Source: Clostridiales bacterium
GTDB lineage: Bacteria; Bacillota; Clostridia; Mahellales; Mahellaceae
Direction of reading: 5' to 3'
Assembly (NCBI GenBank): GCA_030156435.1
Contig: JASGMM010000006.1
Coordinates: forward strand, 1-51,003
Length of the DNA: 51,003 bases
Shown here piece after piece: positions 1-7,593 of this stretch. How positions within the stretch are numbered: position 1 is the first letter of the stretch; each line of letters starts with the position of its first letter. The notes below the pieces were generated by a model. The model was not told the DNA's origin, made no database searches, and saw nothing but the letters and a program-made list of their open reading frames with translations. Position numbers and translations under genes: made by a program.

Positions 1-89
1 GCGGTTATATCCACATTAGCGGGCATGCCGTCTATTATGACGCTTAGCATAGGCCCGTGGGATTCGCCGGCCGTAAGGTATCTGAGCAT
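1..89 (-). CDS. aroC: Chorismate synthase, N-terminal fragment (window edge)
   Basis: The reverse strand from 89 reads [20 protein letters not shown] and continues to the window edge. This is the characteristic chorismate synthase N-terminus with its conserved T-A-G-E-S-H-G motif. The enzyme converts 5-enolpyruvylshikimate-3-phosphate to chorismate, the last shared step of aromatic amino acid synthesis, using reduced FMN. Only about 29 codons are visible, so the rest of the protein cannot be assessed. The ATG at 89 is preceded on the minus strand by a purine-rich GAGAGG about 10 bases upstream. It is divergent from the EF-G-like gene, and the shared intergenic region carries a Pho-box-like array. 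Confidence 0.9.
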   Translation of the reverse strand, partial: MLRYLTAGESHGPMLSVIIDGMPANVDIT

Positions 90-121
90 GGGCAACCGTC
101 CTCTCTTTATATATTGGAATT

Positions 122-150
122 ATTTTATACCAAAACGGCATTCAACGCAA
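122..150 (-). promoter_or_regulatory. Probable sigma-A promoter of aroC
   Basis: Read on the minus strand, TTGCGT (150-145), a 17-base spacer and TAAAAT (127-122) form a reasonable promoter about 30 bases upstream of the aroC start. No experimental support is possible here. Confidence 0.5.
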
Positions 151-172
151 TATACTCCGGGGATGCAAATAA

Positions 173-211
173 AGTTGAATTTGTGTTAAATTCGTGTTAA
201 ATTAATATTAA
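173..211 (-). promoter_or_regulatory. Array of four PhoP-box-like hexamers
   Basis: On the minus strand there are TTAATA (211-206), TTAACA (200-195), TTAACA (189-184) and TCAACT (178-173). All four are spaced by exactly 5 bases, giving an 11-base period. The Bacillus PhoP consensus is TT(A/C/T)A(C/T)A repeated with about 5-base gaps, so three boxes fit fully and the last is imperfect. The orientation is the activating one for aroC, whose -35 lies 23 bases further downstream. The array also covers the likely -35 zone of the rightward EF-G-like promoter, where a bound protein could repress. Confidence 0.5.
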
Positions 212-225
212 TTCTATGATATAAT
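197..225 (+). promoter_or_regulatory. Probable promoter of the EF-G-like gene
   Basis: A perfect TATAAT sits at 220-225, with no good -35 element in the Pho-box-like region upstream. The transcript would begin about 40 bases before the TTG start codon. Confidence 0.45.
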
Positions 226-272
226 GAAACCAATAGCGGAAGCTAAATATTTCGAATCAGGGGGAATGCGCT

Positions 273-2312
273 TTGAAAGACTATCATGCTGATGAATTGA
301 GGAATGTAGCTTTGGTAGGCCATGGCAGCGATGGCAAGACCACCGTAGCTGAGGCGATGTTGTATTTGGGTAAGGCCACTGATCGATTGGGTAAAGTGAC
401 CGAGGGCAATACAGTATCGGATTACGATCCTGAAGAAATAAAGAGGAAGATATCGCTGAATACCTCTGTATTACCTATTGAATGGCGTAACTGCAAATTA
501 AATATAATAGATACCCCAGGGTATTTCGACTTTGTAGGCGAAATGTTGGAAGGCTTGAGGGCCGTAGACAGCGCGATGATAGTGGTTAGTGCTGTATCCG
601 GTATAGAGGTCGGCACGGAAAAAGCATGGGATTATGCTGACCAATATGGTTTATCTAAAATGGTGTTTGTTAACCAGATGGATAGAGAAAATGCTGATTT
701 CGATAAAACGGTATCTCAGCTCAAAGATAAATATGGCACTCATATATTGCCATTGCAGTTGGCTATCATGCAAAACGATCGTTTTGCTGGATTTATAGAT
801 CTGATCGGGCTCAAAGCATATGCTGTAGATAATAATGGTCAAACCAAAGAGATCCCTATCCCTCCCGATATGAACGATAGCGTGCAGGAGGCGCGCGAAG
901 CTGTTATAGAGTCAGCTGCTGAAGGCGATGAAGCACTGATGGAGAAGTTCTTTGATGGCCAACAACTAACCATTGATGAGATAAAGCGGGGTATAAAAGC
1001 AGGCGTTTTGGATGGTTCTGTGGTACCAGTATTGTGTGGCGCGGGATTCACTGCGGCAGGCATAAACCAGGTTATGGATGCTATAATAGATTATATGCCC
1101 TCGCCTAAAGACAAAGGGGCTGATGAGAATAAGCCATTTTCCGCTATAGTATTTAAAACAGTGGCTGACCCGTTTGTAGGCAAACTCTCACTTTTTCGTG
1201 TGGAATCAGGTCATTTAACCTCTGATACTGCTGTATATAATTCTAATCAGGACAAAACCGAGAAAGTAGGACAAATATATCTGATGAGGGGTAAAAAGCA
1301 GGTGCCGGTAGATGCTATTAATGCCGGTGATATAGGTGCTATAGCTAAATTGCAGTATACTGTTACAGGGGATACATTATGCGATCCTGCGCATCCTGTT
1401 AAATTGAAAGGTATAGATTTTCCCGCTCCGGTTATATCTAAAGCGGTAGAGCCTAAATCCAAAGGCGATGAAGACAAAATATCCATGGGGTTACATAGAT
1501 TGGCTGAAGAAGACCCCACATTTACAGTGGAAAAGAATGTGGAAACAGGCGATATGCTCATATCCGGTATCGGAGAGCTGCATTTGGAGACTATAACTCA
1601 AAAACTTCATAGCAAGTTCGGTACCGATGTTATATTAAGGGATCCTAAAATACCCTACAGGGAGACTATTCGTAAATCTGCCAAAGCGGAAGGCAAGCAT
1701 AAAAAACAGACCGGAGGACATGGCCAATACGGTCATGTATGGATTGAATTTCAGCCTTTGAGCGATTCCTCTGAGACGTTTGTATTTGAAGACAAGATAG
1801 TGGGTGGCGTGGTACCGCGTCAATACATACCTGCGGTAGAGAAAGGCCTTAGGGAGTGCATGGAGCATGGTGTGTTGGCAGGATATCCGTTGATAGGGGT
1901 TAAAGCTATCTTATATGATGGTTCATATCACCCGGTGGATTCTTCGGAAATGGCGTTTAAGGTGGCAGCCTCTTTGGCATACAGGAAGGGTATAGCAGAG
2001 GCCGATCCGATTTTATTGGAGCCCATAATGCATGTAGAGGTTATCGTCCCCGAAGAATATATGGGGGATATAATGGGCGATATAAATAAGAGACGGGGCC
2101 GTATACTTGGTATGAATCAGGTAGAAGGCGGTTTACAGCAAATAGTGGCTGAGGTACCTATGGCCGAGATGTTCAAATATGCTACCGAGCTCAGGTCTAT
2201 GACGCAGGCCCGAGGGACATTTACAATGCGCTTTGAGCGTTACGAAGAAGTACCCTCTAATATAGCGGCTAAAATTATAGAAGAAGCCAAACGAGCACAA
2301 CAGGAAGAATAA
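273..2312 (+). CDS. EF-G-like translational GTPase (EF-G2 type paralogue)
   Basis: A 679-residue protein with the full EF-G layout: GTPase domain, domain II, and domains III-V with a typical C-terminus. The P-loop is GHGSDGKT (residues 16-23), the G3 motif is DTPGY (80-84), and the G4 motif is NQMD (134-137) in place of the usual NKxD. Canonical EF-G has DTPGH, where the histidine helps GTP hydrolysis; here it is tyrosine, as I recall for the EF-G2-like paralogue family. It is therefore probably not the housekeeping translocase, and its precise role is unknown. The TTG start at 273 is supported by a GGGGG purine run 9 bases upstream; the ATG at 265 is in another frame. It stands alone, followed by a palindrome and the tRNA cluster. 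Confidence 0.88.
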   Translation: MKDYHADELRNVALVGHGSDGKTTVAEAMLYLGKATDRLGKVTEGNTVSDYDPEEIKRKISLNTSVLPIEWRNCKLNIIDTPGYFDFVGEMLEGLRAVDSAMIVVSAVSGIEVGTEKAWDYADQYGLSKMVFVNQMDRENADFDKTVSQLKDKYGTHILPLQLAIMQNDRFAGFIDLIGLKAYAVDNNGQTKEIPIPPDMNDSVQEAREAVIESAAEGDEALMEKFFDGQQLTIDEIKRGIKAGVLDGSVVPVLCGAGFTAAGINQVMDAIIDYMPSPKDKGADENKPFSAIVFKTVADPFVGKLSLFRVESGHLTSDTAVYNSNQDKTEKVGQIYLMRGKKQVPVDAINAGDIGAIAKLQYTVTGDTLCDPAHPVKLKGIDFPAPVISKAVEPKSKGDEDKISMGLHRLAEEDPTFTVEKNVETGDMLISGIGELHLETITQKLHSKFGTDVILRDPKIPYRETIRKSAKAEGKHKKQTGGHGQYGHVWIEFQPLSDSSETFVFEDKIVGGVVPRQYIPAVEKGLRECMEHGVLAGYPLIGVKAILYDGSYHPVDSSEMAFKVAASLAYRKGIAEADPILLEPIMHVEVIVPEEYMGDIMGDINKRRGRILGMNQVEGGLQQIVAEVPMAEMFKYATELRSMTQARGTFTMRFERYEEVPSNIAAKIIEEAKRAQQEE

Positions 2313-2326
2313 GGATAAAAAATATG

Positions 2327-2356
2327 CTGTAATGCCTCTTGACAGAGGCATTACAG
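2327..2356 (+). repeat. Perfect 12-bp inverted repeat after the EF-G-like gene
   Basis: The arm CTGTAATGCCTC (2327-2338) and its exact complement (2345-2356) enclose the 6-base loop TTGACA. No T-run follows, so it is not a classical terminator on this strand. The loop is the -35 element of the tRNA promoter. Confidence 0.8.
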
Positions 2357-2367
2357 TGGTGTACAAT
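2339..2367 (+). promoter_or_regulatory. Strong sigma-A promoter of the tRNA cluster
   Basis: A perfect TTGACA (2339-2344), a 17-base spacer and TACAAT (2362-2367) place the transcript start about 15 bases before the first tRNA. The -35 hexamer is exactly the loop of the perfect palindrome at 2327-2356. Confidence 0.8.
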
Positions 2368-2389
2368 AGTTGTTGCTGGTCAAAATATT

Positions 2390-2478
2390 GCCGGAGTGGC
2401 GGAACTGGCAGACGCACGGGACTTAAAATCCCGCGGCTCGAAAGAGCCGTACCGGTTCGATTCCGGTCTCCGGCACCA
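2390..2478 (+). tRNA. tRNA-Leu (anticodon UAA)
   Basis: The acceptor arm GCCGGAG pairs with CTCCGGC, followed by A and an encoded CCA. The anticodon TAA is at 2424-2426. There is a long variable arm, as expected for a class II leucine tRNA, and the T-loop reads GGTTCGATTCC. It is the first gene of a three-tRNA transcript. Confidence 0.97.
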
Positions 2479-2496
2479 GCAAGATTATTATATCGT

Positions 2497-2573
<77 letters not shown>

Positions 2574-2574
2574 T

Positions 2575-2651
2575 GGCGGTGTAGCTCAGGTGGCTAGAGC
2601 ATGCGGTTCATACCCGCAGTGTCAGTGGTTCGAATCCACTCACCGCCACCA
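2575..2651 (+). tRNA. Elongator tRNA-Met (anticodon CAU)
   Basis: GGCGGTG pairs with CACCGCC, followed by A and an encoded CCA. The anticodon CAT is at 2609-2611. The sequence resembles elongator methionine tRNA of Bacillus. A CAU anticodon could also be tRNA-Ile with modified lysidine, but the acceptor and D-arm favour Met. Only one base separates it from the initiator tRNA. Confidence 0.93.
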
Positions 2652-2660
2652 ATTTTTATT

Positions 2661-2702
2661 ACCTGTTGGGAAGTCTAAAATTCTCAACAGGTATTTTATT
2701 TT
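2661..2702 (+). terminator. Intrinsic terminator of the tRNA cluster
   Basis: ACCTGTTGGGAA (2661-2672) pairs with TTCTCAACAGGT (2681-2692), 12 bp with one G-T wobble and an 8-base loop, followed by ATTTTATTTT. Confidence 0.85.
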
Positions 2703-2805
2703 GCATAGAACCTTCTGCTGCTGGTTGTAACATTGCTAGTGACTTTTTCTATAAACAGCGCTATAATAATATTAGTAAATTTTGAGCAAAGGAGGACCAG
2801 TATTT

Positions 2806-3165
2806 GTGGTAGACGAGAAGTTCATGATGGATGGTTTTAATCGAGTGCTGGATGCCATGGATAATCTAGAGCGGCGCTTCAATGAGCGCATAGATGGGCT
2901 TGAGCAGCATATGAATGCTTTAGAGCTGCGCATGAATGCTTTAGAGCAGCACATGGATAAGGTAGAGGTCGATATAGCAGGGTTAGAGCAAGGACAGCAA
3001 ATGATTGTGGAGCGTTTGGATAAAATCGGGGATAAATTTGAAATAGTATTAGAAATGTACGGCGAGCATGAGATGGAATTAAGGGATATTGGGAAGCGAT
3101 TGCGGCGACTGGAAGATAACTACACTAGCATGTTAAAGGAGGATGGTATATATGACAACGATTGA
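2806..3165 (+). CDS. Small coiled-coil protein of unknown function
   Basis: About 119 residues, without signal peptide or membrane segment. Nearly the whole protein is heptad-like and rich in Leu, Met, Glu and Arg, with an internal repeat of the form LEQHMNALELRMNALEQHM around residues 38-56. It should form a parallel or antiparallel helical bundle. An in-frame TTG exists at 2782, but AAAGGAGG at 2788-2795 lies inside that longer reading. The GTG at 2806, 10 bases after GGAGG, is therefore the better start. Its last 14 bases overlap the next gene, which suggests translational coupling. I do not recognise a family; similar short coiled-coil proteins are common next to unrelated genes. Confidence 0.7.
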   Translation: MVDEKFMMDGFNRVLDAMDNLERRFNERIDGLEQHMNALELRMNALEQHMDKVEVDIAGLEQGQQMIVERLDKIGDKFEIVLEMYGEHEMELRDIGKRLRRLEDNYTSMLKEDGIYDND

Positions 3166-4060
3166 TGTGCATAAAATTCATTATGCAGGGTGGGATAATT
3201 GCGTCCAGGTATCCAATGGAATAATTGATATAGTGGCTACTACCGATGTAGGCCCGCGCATAATACGTTTTGGTTTTAAAGACGATGTAAATGAATTTTG
3301 TGAAAGAAAGGATCAGGTAGGCAAGAAAGGCGGGAATGAGTGGTACATATATGGCGGGCATAGACTGTGGCATAGTCCCGAGGCAAGGCCGCGCTCCTAC
3401 ATTCCTGACAATAAGCCGGTAGCATGGAACATCATAGATGATGGAATAAAACTCAGCCAAGATACCGAACCAGAAACCCATATAAAAAAAGAAATGGAAA
3501 TAACGATGGCTGCTGATAAAGCTGCTGTCAATATAAAACATAGGCTGATCAACGAGGGGCTTTGGCCTGTTCGATTGGCGCCATGGGCATTGACGGTTAT
3601 GGCTACCGGGGGAAAAGAGATAGTACCTCAGCCGCAAAAGGATACAGGTCTGTTGGCCAATCGGCTTTTGGTATTGTGGCCTTACTCAAAAATGAACGAC
3701 CATAGGGTGTATTGGGGCGATAAATACATAACACTGCTTCAGGATCCGGATTGTGAGCCGCCGTTTAAGTTTGGCCTTTCAAACGAATATGGCTGGGCAG
3801 CTTATGCCAACCACGGGCATATGTTTGTAAAACGGTATGAGCATCAGCCTGATGCTGCCTATCCTGATTTCGGTGTATCGTTTGAGACGTATACCACGGA
3901 CTTTATGACCGAGATAGAGTCGTTAGGGCCCATGGTAGAGCTGCAGCCTGGTCAATCGGTGGAACATAGTGAAGAATGGTTGCTATTCGATAATATATCC
4001 ATGCCGTCCAATGATGAACAGCAAATCGACGAGTTAATCAAAGCCGTTGGCTTGAGTTAA
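3152..4060 (+). CDS. Conserved mutarotase-like protein (DUF4380-like), function unknown
   Basis: A cytosolic protein of about 302 residues with no signal or membrane segment. The pattern of beta-strand-like stretches, GGHRLWHSPE near residue 70, and later motifs such as EYGWAAY resemble the galactose-mutarotase-like or DUF4380 group of carbohydrate-binding folds. That assignment is from memory and is tentative. No substrate can be named. The ATG at 3152 is preceded by AAAGGAGG at the right distance. The upstream ATG at 3143 overlaps that ribosome binding site and is unlikely. The gene overlaps the coiled-coil gene by 14 bases, so the two are probably co-translated. Confidence 0.6.
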   Translation: MTTIDVHKIHYAGWDNCVQVSNGIIDIVATTDVGPRIIRFGFKDDVNEFCERKDQVGKKGGNEWYIYGGHRLWHSPEARPRSYIPDNKPVAWNIIDDGIKLSQDTEPETHIKKEMEITMAADKAAVNIKHRLINEGLWPVRLAPWALTVMATGGKEIVPQPQKDTGLLANRLLVLWPYSKMNDHRVYWGDKYITLLQDPDCEPPFKFGLSNEYGWAAYANHGHMFVKRYEHQPDAAYPDFGVSFETYTTDFMTEIESLGPMVELQPGQSVEHSEEWLLFDNISMPSNDEQQIDELIKAVGLS

Positions 4061-4106
4061 ATAAAAGAAAATTTTACGCAAAAGCTCTTTATTTTTTATT
4101 TATTGA

Positions 4107-4115
4107 TGGTATAAT
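4107..4115 (+). promoter_or_regulatory. Extended -10 promoter of ktrBA
   Basis: TATAAT at 4110-4115 is preceded directly by TGG, giving an extended -10 (TGn). The -35 region is only T-rich. It lies about 40 bases before the ktrB start. Confidence 0.55.
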
Positions 4116-4153
4116 AGTTGGAGCAAATTCAAAGTTGAATAAGAGGTATTATC

Positions 4154-5482
4154 TTGACTAGATTTACTCCAACACAAATATTGGTTATGGGTTTTGCCGC
4201 TATAATACTTATGGGTACGTTGTTGTTAATGTTACCCATATCTTCTGCAGCGGGACAAAATACTGACTTGGTTACCTCGCTATTTACAGCCACATCGGCT
4301 GTGTGTGTAACCGGCCTGGTAGTAGTGGATACCGGTACTTATTGGTCGTTGTTTGGCCAGATAGTAATAATGCTATTGATACAGGCGGGTGGCCTCGGCT
4401 TTATGACCATGGCCACGCTCGCCTCTATGCTGCTTGGAAGGCGTATAGGTTTGAAAGAGCGTCTGGTGATACAGGAGGCACTGAACGAGTTTTCACTGCA
4501 AGGTTTGGTCAAGCTAACGCAGCGCATATTGATAGCTACAGTATTATTCGAGCTTTCGGGTATGGCGTTGCTATCGACGCGCTTTATACCGATTTACGGC
4601 ATAAGCAAAGGTCTTTATTTCTCTTTGTTCCATGCCGTGTCGGCATTTAATAATGCTGGTTTTGATCTTATAGGGGACTTTGTCAGCCTTACTCCATTTG
4701 TAGGTGATATAGTTATAAACTTCACCGTAATGGGCTTGGTCGTAATAGGAGGTATAGGTTTCGCCGTTATAATGGACGTGTTCTACAACTGGCATGCAAA
4801 GCGCCTTTCGCTGCACACGAAACTGGTGCTTACCACTACTGTTGTACTAATAGCTGTTGGCTTTTTGTTCTTCTTCTTTGTAGAATACAATAATCCGAAG
4901 ACGCTGGGGTCCCTGCCTTTACCGACCAAGGCTATGGCTGCTCTTTTTCAATCTATAACGCCGAGAACAGCCGGATTCAGCACTATTTCAGAAGGAGATC
5001 TGACCGATGCATCCAAGTTTGTGACCATTTTGCTCATGTATACCGGTGCTTCGCCTGCTTCTACGGGCGGCGGTATAAAAACCACCACCCTGAGTACCAT
5101 ACTTTTGGCAGTAGCCACTGTGCTCAGAGGCAGAGAGAACGTCAATGTATACGGTAAAAGGCTGTCATGGACGCTTGTAATGCGTTCGCTCTCCATAGCT
5201 GTGCTGGCATTAGGTTTAATATCAGCGGTTACTATTATACTATCTTTAGCCGAAAATCAAGCGTTTATAAAAGTATTATTTGAAGCTGTATCGGCCTTTG
5301 GTACAGTAGGATTATCTACAGGCATAACTACTACGTTGTCGACGGTTTCAAGAATAGCTATTGTGCTTACTATGTTTGCCGGCAGGCTGGGGCCGCTCAC
5401 CATTGCCGTGGCGCTGTTGCAAAGGCAGCATGGGGTGAGGGACTTGTGCAGATATCCTGAAGAAAAAATTATGGTGGGATAA
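4154..5482 (+). CDS. ktrB: Potassium uptake membrane subunit KtrB/TrkH family
   Basis: A 442-residue polytopic membrane protein forming the ion-conducting subunit of a Ktr-type K+ (often Na+-coupled) uptake system. Four membrane-pore-membrane repeats are visible, each with a filter glycine: CVTGL, NNAGF, RTAGF and GTVGL. The stretch SPASTGGG is also typical. The size fits KtrB rather than the longer TrkH. The TTG start follows AAGAGG by 7 bases. The gene is followed 12 bases later by the RCK gating subunit, so the pair forms a KtrAB complex at the cell membrane. Such systems are often controlled by c-di-AMP through the RCK subunit, but no ydaO-type riboswitch is visible in this leader. Confidence 0.93.
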   Translation: MTRFTPTQILVMGFAAIILMGTLLLMLPISSAAGQNTDLVTSLFTATSAVCVTGLVVVDTGTYWSLFGQIVIMLLIQAGGLGFMTMATLASMLLGRRIGLKERLVIQEALNEFSLQGLVKLTQRILIATVLFELSGMALLSTRFIPIYGISKGLYFSLFHAVSAFNNAGFDLIGDFVSLTPFVGDIVINFTVMGLVVIGGIGFAVIMDVFYNWHAKRLSLHTKLVLTTTVVLIAVGFLFFFFVEYNNPKTLGSLPLPTKAMAALFQSITPRTAGFSTISEGDLTDASKFVTILLMYTGASPASTGGGIKTTTLSTILLAVATVLRGRENVNVYGKRLSWTLVMRSLSIAVLALGLISAVTIILSLAENQAFIKVLFEAVSAFGTVGLSTGITTTLSTVSRIAIVLTMFAGRLGPLTIAVALLQRQHGVRDLCRYPEEKIMVG

Positions 5483-5494
5483 TATGGAGGTTTT

Positions 5495-6160
5495 ATGAAG
5501 CAGTTTGCAGTTATAGGGTTAGGAAGATTCGGCATAAGCGTGGCCAGAACGCTATACGAAATGGGACACGATGTGCTGGCTATAGACAAAAATGAGGAAC
5601 TGATCAGCGCTGTATCGGATTATACCACGCACGCTGTTCAAGGCGATGCATCCGAGGAGGGCGTATTGCAGTCACTGGGCATAAAAAATTTTGATGTAGC
5701 TGTGGTGGCTATTGGAGGCGATATAGAAGCCAGTATAATGGTTACCATGATAGTAAAAGAGCTGGGCGTTAAATATGTATTGGCAAAAGCCCAAAATGAT
5801 ATGCATGCGCGTGTACTATATAAGATAGGAGCCGATAAGGTAGTGTTTCCAGAAAGAGACATGGGTGTGCGCGTGGCCCATAACCTCGTATCTACCAATA
5901 TAATGGACTATATAGAGCTGTCGCCCAATTATAGCTTAATGGAATTATCAGTATTGTCCATTTGGGTTGGCAAATCTCTTAAAGAGCTAAATATGCGTGC
6001 AAAGTATGGTATAAATGTCATAGCTATTAAACGGGGAGAATCAATAAATGTGACGCCCAAAGCGGATGATGTGCTTCGTAAAGGCGATGTGCTTATAATA
6101 GTAGGTACAGCCGGCGATATAGGTAAATTAGAGACGCTATCCGGAAGAGTAGCGGGTTGA
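5495..6160 (+). CDS. ktrA: Potassium uptake regulatory subunit KtrA/TrkA (RCK domains)
   Basis: A 221-residue peripheral protein. The N-terminal RCK_N Rossmann fold has GLGRFG near residues 8-13 and an acidic residue at the end of strand 2 that binds the adenosine ribose of ATP or NAD(H). The C-terminal RCK_C domain (about 135-218) is the part that binds c-di-AMP in studied relatives. It forms the octameric gating ring under KtrB. The ATG follows GGAGG by 6 bases. It sits 12 bases after ktrB and 3 bases before the rRNA methyltransferase gene, so the three are one operon. Confidence 0.93.
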   Translation: MKQFAVIGLGRFGISVARTLYEMGHDVLAIDKNEELISAVSDYTTHAVQGDASEEGVLQSLGIKNFDVAVVAIGGDIEASIMVTMIVKELGVKYVLAKAQNDMHARVLYKIGADKVVFPERDMGVRVAHNLVSTNIMDYIELSPNYSLMELSVLSIWVGKSLKELNMRAKYGINVIAIKRGESINVTPKADDVLRKGDVLIIVGTAGDIGKLETLSGRVAG

Positions 6161-6163
6161 TAT

Positions 6164-6949
6164 ATGATTGTCTCTAAAGATAACCCGCGCATCAAGCTGG
6201 TGAAAAGCCTTGCCTCATCGCATGGACGAAAGAAAAGCGGCTTATATTTTATTGAAGGGGCAAAATTGGTAGAAGAGGCTATAGAGGCAAATGAGGATAT
6301 CTTATTTATTATTTGTTCATCCGATTTCAGCGACAGCGCTCTTATGAAACTCATTATCGACAGGGGTATAGATAATTTTTCGGTTTTGCCTGATGTATTT
6401 GTCAACATTGCAGACACGACAACGCCGCAAGGCGTGCTTGCTGTATTAAAGCAACAACAAAAGGATTGGCGCGAGATAGCAATGCTTGAACGTTGTTTGC
6501 TGCTGGTATTGGATGCCGTACAGGACCCGGGGAATGTGGGTACCATGATACGCACAGCCGATGCGATGGGCTTTAGCGCCGTTGTGGCCGGTCAAGGCAC
6601 TGCTGATCAATACAACCCCAAAGTACTGCGCGCTGCTATGGGCTCGTCATTTCATGTGCCAGTGTATAACGATGTTCCATTGCCTGAAGCATTGAGCGAA
6701 TTAACAGGGCGAGTATCTGCATTGGCAGCCGTGCCACGCGGCGGAATAACTGTAAATGAAGCGCCTCTGGATGAGAGGACAGCTATCATTATAGGTAATG
6801 AAGCGCGCGGTATAAACGAGGAAGTTATGCATAGGGCAACTTATGCAGTTAGTATAGATATGCCAGGCCGCGCAGAATCGCTCAATGCGTCTATCGCAGC
6901 CGGCATAATAATGTATGAGATATCACGTCGCTGGTATTCTGCCGGCTGA
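6164..6949 (+). CDS. SpoU/TrmH family RNA 2'-O-methyltransferase
   Basis: 261 residues. The N-terminal substrate-binding domain includes GLYFIEGAKLVEEA. The C-terminal SPOUT domain shows the three family motifs: LDAVQDPGNVGTMIRTADA (motif 1), IIIGNEARGI (motif 2) and SLNASIAAGIIMYE (motif 3), which make the deep trefoil knot that binds SAM. It should 2'-O-methylate a ribose in rRNA or tRNA; the exact target cannot be read from sequence. A SpoU gene just ahead of pheST is common in Firmicutes, although here two genes intervene. Its stop codon directly abuts the stop of the convergent lipoprotein gene. Confidence 0.9.
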   Translation: MIVSKDNPRIKLVKSLASSHGRKKSGLYFIEGAKLVEEAIEANEDILFIICSSDFSDSALMKLIIDRGIDNFSVLPDVFVNIADTTTPQGVLAVLKQQQKDWREIAMLERCLLLVLDAVQDPGNVGTMIRTADAMGFSAVVAGQGTADQYNPKVLRAAMGSSFHVPVYNDVPLPEALSELTGRVSALAAVPRGGITVNEAPLDERTAIIIGNEARGINEEVMHRATYAVSIDMPGRAESLNASIAAGIIMYEISRRWYSAG

Positions 6950-7399
6950 TCACCGGTTTAATTGAGAGAGTTTGTTGTTGCTCTCATCTGTTACTTCAAC
7001 GGCTTTGCCAGATGCATTAATTCGTATCAACGCATAAGGATAAGTAATAACCTGTGTTACCATATCGTCTTTGCCAGGTTCGGTAAAGCGCACGGTAACA
7101 GTAATTTTGTCATTTTTGTTATCGATAACGTCCAATACTTCAACGGCATATCCGCCGGTTGGCTTTTCACCGGCTGCAACATAAATGTAGCCGCTGTCAT
7201 TTTCAGTGTAATAGATATAACCTTTTTCCTTCTTTACCTGCTCTATAGTTTCCTGTAATGCTGACGGAGCATCCGAGATATCTATTTTTTCGTATTTTAT
7301 GCTGCTTTGCGTCATATCTCCGCCACCAGATGGCGAACAGGCTGATGTTCCAAGTGCTATAACCGATGCCAGAAATATTGCTATGAGAATATTCTTCAT
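6950..7399 (-). CDS. PrcB-domain lipoprotein (putative)
   Basis: About 149 residues. The N-terminus is a lipoprotein-like signal (MKNILIAIFLASVIALGTSA followed by Cys21), although the box TSAC is not ideal. The C-terminal half shows GEKPTGGYAVEV, an internal proline in FTEPGKDD and the ending VITYPYALI. These are typical of the PrcB C-terminal domain, first seen beside a Treponema protease. The protein likely sits on the outer face of the membrane; its role is unknown. A longer GTG start at 7408 overlaps the ribosome binding site GAAGGAG, so the ATG at 7399 is preferred. It is divergent from the wall-bound phosphatase and shares its Pho-box-like control region. Confidence 0.75.
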   Translation of the reverse strand: MKNILIAIFLASVIALGTSACSPSGGGDMTQSSIKYEKIDISDAPSALQETIEQVKKEKGYIYYTENDSGYIYVAAGEKPTGGYAVEVLDVIDNKNDKITVTVRFTEPGKDDMVTQVITYPYALIRINASGKAVEVTDESNNKLSQLNR

Positions 7400-7453
7400 G
7401 ACATTCACTCCTTCTTACCTATATAGACGTATAAACAGGTCAAAAAGTTCCGG

Positions 7454-7501
7454 TTAACAGATTTTACACGAACTTAACACAGCCTTTACGTGAATTTAAC
7501 A
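7454..7501 (+). promoter_or_regulatory. PhoP-box-like array upstream of the phosphatase gene
   Basis: TTTACA (7463-7468), TTAACA (7474-7479), TTTACG (7485-7490) and TTAACA (7496-7501) repeat with exact 5-base gaps. An additional TTAACA lies at 7454-7459, out of phase. This matches the Bacillus PhoP operator layout, in the orientation and distance expected for activation of the rightward promoter. The downstream gene is a secreted phosphatase, which fits phosphate-starvation control. It may also affect the divergent lipoprotein gene. Confidence 0.7.
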
Positions 7502-7525
7502 CAAATTTTCTCTATAGTGCTATTC

Positions 7526-7531
7526 TATAAT
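7526..7531 (+). promoter_or_regulatory. -10 element of the phosphatase promoter
   Basis: A perfect TATAAT with no recognisable -35 hexamer 17 bases upstream. That is usual for activator-dependent promoters, and the Pho-box-like array ends 24 bases before it. Confidence 0.6.
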
Positions 7532-7593
7532 AGGATTCTAACCGGTAAGAGAATCTATACAAATTAATTATACTATAGAGGAGGTAAAATACA

